DNA of 64,000 bases. Origin: Sinorhizobium sp. 6-70 (GTDB lineage: Bacteria; Pseudomonadota; Alphaproteobacteria; Rhizobiales; Rhizobiaceae). A program made the translations under genes and the position numbers. The stretch lies in NCBI RefSeq assembly GCF_030124375.1, contig NZ_JASKLS010000008.1, forward strand, positions 218,451 through 282,450, given 5' to 3'. The notes below the pieces were generated by a model. The model was given only the letters and a program-made list of their open reading frames with translations, was not told where the DNA came from and ran no database searches. This document shows, in pieces, positions 27,557 to 34,357 of this stretch. Within the stretch, counting starts at the first letter, position 1, and every line of letters begins with the position of its first letter.

Positions 27557-28027
27557 ATGAACGGCGCCGTCACGGTGCGCGTTCAGCGAGGCGACTTCGA
27601 CGTCGCCGCCGAAATCTCCGCGCTTTCTCGCGGTCGTGCGGACATCGGCGCGGTGGTGACATTCTCGGGGCTTTGCCGCGACGAGGCGGGCGCACTCAGT
27701 GCGCTCGAACTGGAGCATTATCCCGGTATGGCGGAGGCCGAGATCGAGCGCATCTGCCGTGAGGCGGTCAAACGCTTCGGCCTGCAGGCGGCGGTGGCCA
27801 TTCATCGCTTCGGCAAGATCATGCCGGGCGAAAACATTGTACTCGTGGTGACTGCGTCCTCACACCGGCAAGCCGCCTTCGACGGCGCCGGTTTCATCAT
27901 GGATTTCCTCAAGACTTCGGCTCCCTTCTGGAAGAAGGAGTATCATGCCGATGGCAGCGCCGGCGGCTGGGTCAGCGCCAAGGATGCGGACGACACGGCC
28001 CGGGATCGCTGGTCGCAAACGAACTGA
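27557..28027 (+). CDS. moaE: Molybdopterin synthase catalytic subunit
   Basis: A 156-residue MoaE, the catalytic subunit of molybdopterin synthase. Recognised by IGAVVTFSGLCRDEAG near residue 35, LELEHYPGMAEAEIERICRE near 55, AIHRFGKIMPGENIVLVVTA near 80, and the catalytic TSAPFWKKEYHADG (Lys) near 120. GWVSAKDADD follows. The start is four bases after moaD. The stop (28025-28027) abuts the convergent permease stop (28028-28030) with no base between them and no visible terminator. Confidence 0.95.
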   Translation: MNGAVTVRVQRGDFDVAAEISALSRGRADIGAVVTFSGLCRDEAGALSALELEHYPGMAEAEIERICREAVKRFGLQAAVAIHRFGKIMPGENIVLVVTASSHRQAAFDGAGFIMDFLKTSAPFWKKEYHADGSAGGWVSAKDADDTARDRWSQTN

Positions 28028-28924
28028 TCAGGGAATTGCCTTTTCCCGCCGCGTCACCACCAGCACGATCACCAGAAAGCCGAAGATCGCGAAATCCCGC
28101 CAAAGGATCGGACCGTAGGCGCTCCAAAGCGTCTCGAGCAGGCCGACGCCGGCTGCGCCCAGAGCGGCGAAGAGCGGCGCTGTCTGCCCCCCGATCGCGG
28201 CAATGAACAGCACCTTGACGCCGAAGGTCAAGCCGGTGCCGAAATCCATATTGCCGTAATAGGACGCAGCGAGAATTCCGCAAAAGGCGGCAATCAGCGA
28301 CGCCGTGCCGTAGGCCAGGATATAGACCGTGGCCGGATCGATGCCGCAAAGCGCAGCCGCCTCGCGATCCTCCGACACGGCGCGCCAGTAGCGCCCCGCA
28401 TGGGAATGGGCGAGAATCCAATGGCCGGCCGCAACCAGTGCCGCCATCAGAGCGGTGTTAATGATCTGGACGGCGGTCAATGCCACCGGAAAGTCGGGGT
28501 TCGGCCAGAAAACGATGACCTGGTTCAGAAAGGGCGGCAGCCACAAACTTCGCGTGTCCGACGCGAGCCGTGCCGTTTCCATGAGCACGAGCAGACTGCC
28601 GAGCGACGCGACGACGACGGCATTGGCCGAGGAAAACGCCAGCGGCCGCATGACATAGCGCCCTGCGACGAGACCGGCGCCAAGTCCGAATGTCAGTGCC
28701 GCCACGGCCCCGACACCAAGCGCCGCCGGCAGGACCAGCCAGAGCCGATTCCAGCCGAAATCCGCGAAAAGCACGAACATCTGACCGGCGAAGGCAAAGA
28801 GCGCGCCATAGGTGAGGTCTGCCCTCCGCGTGACCGCAAAGGCAATCGCGTAACCGAAGGCCAGCGCCGCGTAGAGGGCTGCTACGGGCACGGCGTTGGC
28901 GATCTGCTGAAGAAAATAGGCCAT
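28028..28924 (-). CDS. Branched-chain amino acid ABC transporter permease, LivH-type, orphan
   Basis: A 298-residue permease with about eight hydrophobic segments. Family hallmarks are IANAVPVAALYAALAFGYAI at the start (the LivH-type N-terminus), GRYWRAVSEDREAAALCGID near residue 185 (the EAA-like coupling loop) and FGVKVLFIAAIGGQTAPLFA near 240. Normally LivH works with LivM, two ATPases and a periplasmic binding protein, none of which is adjacent, so partners must be elsewhere if it is functional. The ATG at 28924 is used. It is divergent from a CGNR zinc-finger gene, with an inverted repeat in the 67-base gap. Confidence 0.85.
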   Translation of the reverse strand: MAYFLQQIANAVPVAALYAALAFGYAIAFAVTRRADLTYGALFAFAGQMFVLFADFGWNRLWLVLPAALGVGAVAALTFGLGAGLVAGRYVMRPLAFSSANAVVVASLGSLLVLMETARLASDTRSLWLPPFLNQVIVFWPNPDFPVALTAVQIINTALMAALVAAGHWILAHSHAGRYWRAVSEDREAAALCGIDPATVYILAYGTASLIAAFCGILAASYYGNMDFGTGLTFGVKVLFIAAIGGQTAPLFAALGAAGVGLLETLWSAYGPILWRDFAIFGFLVIVLVVTRREKAIP

Positions 28925-28954
28925 GGCACATCCGCGTGGTGACAGAAGCAATAT

Positions 28955-28980
28955 AACTGGTAATATCCGTTTGACCAGTT
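28955..28980. promoter_or_regulatory. Inverted repeat between divergent permease and CGNR genes
   Basis: AACTGGT (28955-28961) and ACCAGTT (28974-28980) form perfect 7-bp arms with a 12-base spacer, so half-site centres lie 19 bases apart. It fills most of the 67-base divergent gap, where an operator controlling both genes would be expected. The CGNR protein is a candidate binder by position only. Confidence 0.5.
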
Positions 28981-28991
28981 AGGATTTCGGC

Positions 28992-29552
28992 ATGAGTTTC
29001 ACTTGGACCGCACACAGATTCTCGGGCGGCGCGCTGGCGCTGGATGTCGCCAATTCCGTGGTTCTGCGCTTCGATCCCGAGCGTCGCGTCGATCGCTTCG
29101 CGGATCCCGCGGCGATGGACTCCTTTGCCGAGGCAGCAAGTCTCTACAGCGCCGAAAGAGAGCGTTTCGGCATGCTTGTTCCGGCGCCGCCCGAGAACCG
29201 GAAGTCACTCATTGGCTTGCGCGAGGCGACCGACCGCCATTTTCGGGCGCAAGTCGAGGCCGAAGATCGGCCCGATCTGCTGGCAGACCTGCTCGAGACG
29301 ATTGCCGCCGTCTTGCGTCAGCGGGCGGGCAACAGCCAAGGCACAGCACTCGATGTGGCGACCGCGCATTCGGCACTCAGCCTTGTTGCCAACCCCGAGC
29401 CGGACCGCCTGAAAATATGCCCCAACTGCTGCTGGCTGTTTCTCGACCGCAGCCGCAACAGAAGCCGCACTTGGTGCGACATGGCGGTCTGCGGCAACCG
29501 CACGAAAGCAAGACGCCATTATCGCCGCAACAGGCAGGGAGATCAGCCATGA
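28992..29552 (+). CDS. CGNR zinc-finger protein with ABATE domain
   Basis: A 186-residue protein. The N-terminal ABATE-type domain (FSGGALALDVANSVVLR) is followed by a C-terminal CGNR zinc finger: CPNCCWLFLDRSRNRSRTWC then MAVCGNRTKARRHYR (residues about 142-180), with Cys pairs for zinc and the CGNR tetrapeptide. Such proteins are thought to be transcriptional regulators, often beside transport or detoxification genes. The divergent arrangement with the LivH-type permease, over an inverted repeat, supports local control. It overlaps the next gene by four bases (ATGA). Confidence 0.85.
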   Translation: MSFTWTAHRFSGGALALDVANSVVLRFDPERRVDRFADPAAMDSFAEAASLYSAERERFGMLVPAPPENRKSLIGLREATDRHFRAQVEAEDRPDLLADLLETIAAVLRQRAGNSQGTALDVATAHSALSLVANPEPDRLKICPNCCWLFLDRSRNRSRTWCDMAVCGNRTKARRHYRRNRQGDQP

Positions 29553-30052
29553 ACCGCGTCATCATATCCGCTCTCTTTGCCGCGGCGGTGCTTGTCGGCT
29601 GCCAGCGCGAAACGGGGCCGGACCCACTGAAGTTGACCGGCAAGATGTTCGTCTTCAACTACCGGCTCGCCTATGCCGCCTACATGATCACGCTCAACAA
29701 GTCAGAGCCGGTGCCGGACGGCAGCGTCGTCGTGGCACGTTTCGAAAACCCGGCCGGTGGTGAAGCATTGACGCTGGAACGGAAACTATTTCCGAAGCTC
29801 GACAGGGTCGTGCTGGAGAGTCCGGAGATAAGCTGCGTGAAGAAGGAGAGGCCCTACGCGGTGACAATCGAGGTCAAGGGGCCGGATGGCGCGATGCTGC
29901 AGAAACTGGAGACGACGGTAACTTCCGACGTCGATCAGGATGTCCTGCCGGCAAAGCCCCTCGTCGAAGGTCCGGCTTACGATAAGAACCCGGAAGTCTT
30001 CGTGGGCGGCCGAGCGCCGGAGCGCTTCGAGACGGCGGCCTGCCCGACGTAA
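29549..30052 (+). CDS. Putative lipoprotein of unknown function
   Basis: A 167-residue protein with a lipoprotein signal (MNRVIISALFAAAVLVGCQ, lipobox LVGC, Cys 18). The mature part has predicted beta strands (MFVFNYRLAYAAYMITLN, GSVVVARFENPAGGEAL, YAVTIEVKGPDG) and two further Cys, ISCVKK and AACPT. I do not recognise the family. The start overlaps the CGNR gene stop, so the two are likely coexpressed. A composite repeat with an 18-bp perfect hairpin lies downstream and may also end transcription. Confidence 0.72.
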   Translation: MNRVIISALFAAAVLVGCQRETGPDPLKLTGKMFVFNYRLAYAAYMITLNKSEPVPDGSVVVARFENPAGGEALTLERKLFPKLDRVVLESPEISCVKKERPYAVTIEVKGPDGAMLQKLETTVTSDVDQDVLPAKPLVEGPAYDKNPEVFVGGRAPERFETAACPT

Positions 30053-30138
30053 AGGCGGCTTGCATGTCGTTGTACCAAACCGCTGCACGCTTCTGAGCGG
30101 CATGCCTCAAAAAACCGGGGCGTCGCCACCCAAGTGTA

Positions 30139-30238
30139 CTGCATGTTCCCTTAAATTCGAGCCGAGTTAAGGACAAGAACATGCAGCACTTCAAAGTCCT
30201 ACAGCGCCGTGCGTCTGAAAAGACGCACGGCGCTGTAG
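30139..30238. repeat. Composite palindromic repeat, copy B
   Basis: The first module pairs CTGCATGTTC (30139-30148) with GAACATGCAG (30177-30186), nesting CCTTAA and TTAAGG. The second is a perfect 18-bp stem (30199-30216 with 30221-30238) on a GAAA loop, beginning CTACAGCGCC. It is the same two-module design as 26362-26466 in reverse orientation. It lies between convergent genes and could also act as a terminator. Confidence 0.85.
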
Positions 30239-30281
30239 GAGTCATTTCAAGCCTTTGCCGGCCGAAACGAAGAAAAGTGAA

Positions 30282-30704
30282 TCAGCCGACGATCTCGGTG
30301 CCGGAGAACCAGTAGGCGATTTCCTCAGCGGCGGTTTCCGGAGCGTCCGAACCGTGGACCGAGTTTTCCCCGATCGACAGGGCATGGACCTTGCGGATGG
30401 TGCCTTCGGCAGCGTTTGCCGGATTGGTGGCGCCCATGACTTCGCGGTTCTTGGCAATGGCGTTCTCGCCTTCGAGCACCTGAACAATGGTCGGGCCGGA
30501 GGACATGAACTCGACCAGTTCGCCGAAGAACGGGCGCTCCTTGTGTACGGCGTAGAAGCCTTCAGCTTCGCGGCGGCTCATCCAGACGCGCTTCGAAGCG
30601 ACGACGCGGAGGCCGGCGTCTTCCAGCATCTTGGTGATGGCGCCGGTCAGGTTGCGCTTCGTCGCGTCCGGCTTGATCATCGAAAAAGTACGTTCAATCG
30701 CCAT
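30282..30704 (-). CDS. ndk: Nucleoside diphosphate kinase
   Basis: A 140-residue Ndk that equilibrates nucleoside di- and triphosphates through a phospho-His intermediate. AIERTFSMIKPDATKRN opens the protein, and the active-site His lies in IGENSVHGSDAPETAAEEIA (about residue 117). VMGATNPANAAEGTIRK is the nucleotide loop. The ATG at 30704 has AAGGGA eleven bases upstream. It stands alone; the neighbours are a repeat downstream and, upstream, a 297-base gap to the divergent DinB gene that contains an inverted repeat near DinB. Confidence 0.96.
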   Translation of the reverse strand: MAIERTFSMIKPDATKRNLTGAITKMLEDAGLRVVASKRVWMSRREAEGFYAVHKERPFFGELVEFMSSGPTIVQVLEGENAIAKNREVMGATNPANAAEGTIRKVHALSIGENSVHGSDAPETAAEEIAYWFSGTEIVG

Positions 30705-30941
30705 TGGCTCAAATCCCTTGTTTCTTGAGAAGTGGCGGTTCATTAGCCGCCAATTCCGTGCAAAACAAGGGGGCGCGGCGATGTTTCGGCCCGGCCGGCG
30801 CGAGTTTCATGGTGCTGTCACGGAACGCCCAAACGCGCCGTGAAGATCGACGCGGCGTTCGAACCCAATGATGCGATCCGGGCAAAGCAGGCGGCTGGTG
30901 GGTCGCCGCCGCAGACAAAATCAGCAAATTTCATCAGTGAC

Positions 30942-30963
30942 ATTCGACACTGGAATGTCGAAT
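30942..30963. promoter_or_regulatory. Inverted repeat upstream of the DinB-family gene
   Basis: ATTCGACA (30942-30949) and TGTCGAAT (30956-30963) are perfect 8-bp arms around a 6-base spacer. The right end is 38 bases before the ATG at 31002, a position suited to an operator over the promoter. The rest of the ndk-DinB gap shows nothing else. Confidence 0.5.
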
Positions 30964-31001
30964 TGCGCTAGGCTCGGCCGATCGCACAGGGGAGATCGCC
31001 G

Positions 31002-31514
31002 ATGCTCGACCACTATCGCATGTTCGCCGACTACAACCGTTGGGCCAACCGGCGGCTCTACGCCGCGGCAAATGAGCTTTCGGATGCGGAGTTTCGCCAG
31101 AACAAAGGCGCGTTCTTCGGCTCGCTCCATGGGACCCTCAACCATCTGCTGGCAGCGGATCGGATCTGGATGAAGCGGTTCACCAAGGAGGGCGAGGCTC
31201 CCTCGATGCTCGATGCGATCCTCCACGACGACCTCGCCGGCTTGACGGCAGCGCGCGTAGCGGAAGACGAGCGCATCATCGCCTGGGCGGATAGCCTCGA
31301 CGAAACCCGCCTGGCGGCGCCAATCACGTATTCACCGCTCAGCGTACCAGGCGAAATCACCCAGAGGCTCGGACCAACGCTCGCCCATTTCTTCAACCAT
31401 CAGACACATCACCGCGGCCAAGCGCACGCGACCCTGACGGCCCTCGGGCGCCCGTCACTGACGCTGGATCTGGTTTTCTTCCTGCGGACCGATGGCGAGA
31501 AATGGGCGGACTGA
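31002..31514 (+). CDS. DinB family protein
   Basis: A 170-residue four-helix-bundle protein of the DinB/YfiT-like superfamily, putative metal-dependent enzymes (many use mycothiol, bacillithiol or glutathione). The three metal His positions are plausible: LHGTLNHLLAADRIW near residue 48 and FFNHQTHHRGQAHATL near 130. MLDHYRMFADYNRWANRRLY is the typical first helix. No damage-inducible box of the LexA kind is seen, but an 8-bp inverted repeat lies just upstream. The last 60 bases overlap the 3' end of the convergent three-domain acyltransferase gene. Confidence 0.88.
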   Translation: MLDHYRMFADYNRWANRRLYAAANELSDAEFRQNKGAFFGSLHGTLNHLLAADRIWMKRFTKEGEAPSMLDAILHDDLAGLTAARVAEDERIIAWADSLDETRLAAPITYSPLSVPGEITQRLGPTLAHFFNHQTHHRGQAHATLTALGRPSLTLDLVFFLRTDGEKWAD

Positions 31515-34103
31515 GGGAAGCTGTCCGGCGAGCCGCTTCTGCCAATCGGCCAAACTACCGCCGTCCGTGAGCTGCGCCCACCGCTTCATGAGGCGGCGTT
31601 GGCCGGACCAGGCCGCCATTCCCAGCGCTATTCCGCCGCCTATGGAGCACAGCGGATAGACGGTCGGCGACACCAACGGCTGCACCGGTAGCAGCAGGAG
31701 CTCCGGCGCGAAACGATGTAGAATATAGATATGAAAGCCGGCAGCCGAGATGGGCAGGATAAGTCGCGCGCTCCATTGCGGCATCCTGACTTGCGGCAGG
31801 AACAGCAGAGCGGCCAGGACCGCGATCTGCAACAGATACTTGATCTTCGTCCCAATCCACACGCCTTCATAGAGCCCGAAGAACAGGAAGGTGGCCGTTC
31901 CGGCCAGCATCACCATGCCGCGCTCAAGCGGCGTTGTGGCTAGCGCAGCGCACCAGCCGATGACCGCCAGATAGAAAATCCACGGCAGCGTGAAAATCTG
32001 ACGGTTGCCCATCTCGACGACCAGCGGCAATGCCAGGCGGGCAAGAAGAGCTGCCACGAGCAACGCCATTCCGAGCGCCAATGGTCTCGAGGCCGCCGCG
32101 CGCCGCACCGATGGCACCGCGAACAACGCCACGAACACGAGGAGCATCTGGCAATACGCCTCGATGAACCAGTAGAGGTAAGGCACCATGCTGTGGCGTT
32201 CGGGATCGGCAAAACCGAAGTTGCCGACGAGGAACACCGACGCCCAGGGGACCTTTCCCCAGGCAAGGGCGTAGGCTGCGACAATCAGATAATAGGGAAC
32301 GAGAATCTGCGTTAGCGGCCGCAACAGCCGCAAGACAGCACCAGACAGCAGGACGCCACGCTGGAACCGCGCGAGGCCGAAGCCCGCAAGAATGACCATC
32401 GCCGCCGATCCGCCGGGGATGGGCCACAGGGTCTCGTGGTGCAGGACGACGAGCAGGATCGCCAACGCCCGGATGAGCAGGTCCGTGCCGATCCGCCTGC
32501 TTTTGGTTTCGCGCCGTCCCAACACCGCGAGTTCGGCGACCGACATCCTTTCCCAGGCCTCGGGTACATCGCCAAGACGTTTCTCCAGGCCGATCGAAAG
32601 CTGGACAAAGCGCAGCGAGTCGCCGCCAAGCGACAGGAAGCTGTCGTCGGACCGCACCCTTTTCGGGCAGAAGACCTGGTTGAAAAGCGCCTCGATACCG
32701 TCCTCGTCGGCGACGGAGCCGATATTCTTTTTCGTCGCCTTGCGGAGAGCCTCGTAATCGATCTTCCCGGAGGCAAGCCGCGGCAGCGCATCGACGCGCG
32801 AAGCCTTCACCTGCAAAAGCGTCAATCCACTCGCGGCAGCCAGCATGCCGCGGATATCATCGCGATCGTACGGGCCGACATAGAAGGCATGAATGCAGCT
32901 ATCGTCCCCGACGACGGCGGCCGTAACACCCCGGCGCTCGAGCATGACCTCCAGACCATCGTGCGCAATCCGCAGGCCGGCGATCTTCGATATCCGCTTC
33001 GTCCGCCCAACTATGCGGAAGAACCCGTCGGCATCCCTCGTCGCCAGATCGCCGGTGCGCAATTCGGCATGCTCGCATCCGCGCGCGAGATCGGCGCGTG
33101 AGGAAGCATAACCCATCATCACGTTCGGCCCCCGATAGACAAGCTCGCCGAGCATATCCATGCTGGTGACCAGTTGGCCCTCGTCATTCTCGATGCTCAG
33201 GCTCCCGCCCGGTATAGCAATGCCGATCCGATCCTCCCTGCCCTTGAGGCGGTCTGGGGGAACGTAGGCCATGCGGGCGGTCGCTTCCGTCTGGCCGTAC
33301 ATGACGAAGAAAGAAGCGCCACGCGCGGTGAGGTGTTCGTTGTAGAGACGGACCCGCTCGGACGCCAAGCGTCCTCCGGCGACGGTCATGAAGCGCAGGT
33401 CAGGAAATTTCCGCTCCCGGAAGCCCACCTTTTCCAGAAGTTCGTAAGAATAGGGAACGCCTGAAAGATTGGTGCAGCCGCTTTCGGCAAGTCCATCGAG
33501 AAAGCCGTCATCGAGGATGGAGGAGCCCGGAATGTAGAGGCTTGCGCCCACCGACAAGTGAGCGTTCAGCACGGAAAGGCCGTAGGAATAGTGGAACGGT
33601 AGGATAAGGCAGCTTCGATCTGAAGCCGTCAGGCCGAGATAATCGGCGATCGAAAGTGCGTTCGATTGAATGTTCGCGGCAGACAGCCTCACGCATTTTC
33701 CGTGCCCGGTGCTGCCGGAAGTCGAGAGCAGGACCGCAAGATCCGGATGAAGCTGCGATTTGCTTCCCGCCAGACGCTCCGTCCGCCATCGGCCGTCACA
33801 GCGGCGATAGCAAAACTCAGGCTCCAGAGATTTTCGATCCGGAGTACCGGGGCCCTGGATGGCAATCGCATGCCCGGCTTTAAGCGCCGCGAGGTAGGCG
33901 ACGATTGCGTGTTCCGAGAGATCAGCCTCCAGCATGGCTAGGCCGCGCTCACCGCGCCAATGCGATGCCTGGCGATCGACGCGCTCCGCCAGATCGCGAT
34001 AGCTTACGATCCGCCTTCCAGGCAGCAGCAGCGCCGGCCGCTCTCCCCAGGCAGTAAGGTTCGCAGCGAACAAGGGGAATTTCGACAAATCGCCTGCGCT
34101 CAA
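31455..34103 (-). CDS. Adenylation-carrier-membrane acyltransferase fusion protein
   Basis: An 882-residue fusion. Residues 1-450 are an ANL adenylation domain: STSGSTGHGK (A3, about 131), MYGQTEATARM (A5, about 271), RTGDLATRDADGFFRIVGRT (A7-A8, about 355) and PRLASGKIDY (A10 Lys, about 444). A carrier domain follows with LGGDSLRFVQL (Ser about 495 for phosphopantetheine). Residues 540-860 hold about ten hydrophobic segments beginning LLIRALAILLVVLHHETLW, like acyltransferase-3 proteins with their conserved His. The architecture suggests ATP activation, loading on the carrier, and transfer to an envelope acceptor. The TTG start at 34103 follows TAGGAGGCGGTC, a strong ribosome site. Substrate and acceptor are unknown. 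Confidence 0.85.
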   Translation of the reverse strand: MSAGDLSKFPLFAANLTAWGERPALLLPGRRIVSYRDLAERVDRQASHWRGERGLAMLEADLSEHAIVAYLAALKAGHAIAIQGPGTPDRKSLEPEFCYRRCDGRWRTERLAGSKSQLHPDLAVLLSTSGSTGHGKCVRLSAANIQSNALSIADYLGLTASDRSCLILPFHYSYGLSVLNAHLSVGASLYIPGSSILDDGFLDGLAESGCTNLSGVPYSYELLEKVGFRERKFPDLRFMTVAGGRLASERVRLYNEHLTARGASFFVMYGQTEATARMAYVPPDRLKGREDRIGIAIPGGSLSIENDEGQLVTSMDMLGELVYRGPNVMMGYASSRADLARGCEHAELRTGDLATRDADGFFRIVGRTKRISKIAGLRIAHDGLEVMLERRGVTAAVVGDDSCIHAFYVGPYDRDDIRGMLAAASGLTLLQVKASRVDALPRLASGKIDYEALRKATKKNIGSVADEDGIEALFNQVFCPKRVRSDDSFLSLGGDSLRFVQLSIGLEKRLGDVPEAWERMSVAELAVLGRRETKSRRIGTDLLIRALAILLVVLHHETLWPIPGGSAAMVILAGFGLARFQRGVLLSGAVLRLLRPLTQILVPYYLIVAAYALAWGKVPWASVFLVGNFGFADPERHSMVPYLYWFIEAYCQMLLVFVALFAVPSVRRAAASRPLALGMALLVAALLARLALPLVVEMGNRQIFTLPWIFYLAVIGWCAALATTPLERGMVMLAGTATFLFFGLYEGVWIGTKIKYLLQIAVLAALLFLPQVRMPQWSARLILPISAAGFHIYILHRFAPELLLLPVQPLVSPTVYPLCSIGGGIALGMAAWSGQRRLMKRWAQLTDGGSLADWQKRLAGQLPSVRPFLAIGPQEENQIQRQ

Positions 34104-34357
34104 GACCGCCTCCTATTTCAGCGAGGCGGCATATAATTGCTGACTTTAACAGTCAAGTATAAAGGGACGGCAAAGGCGACAACTTCTGTGACAATCGGTG
34201 CGGCAAACAGCAGCACCGACCGCCTCGCCGCGACTGATCATGATTCAGCAACCATATCGTGCATTTTACCTTCGTTGCTCGGCTATTTTCAGGATCTCTT
34301 AAATTCGCGCTGGAGATAGTGCGAGGCGAGTTCGACACCGTTATCAAAGGCACCGCC

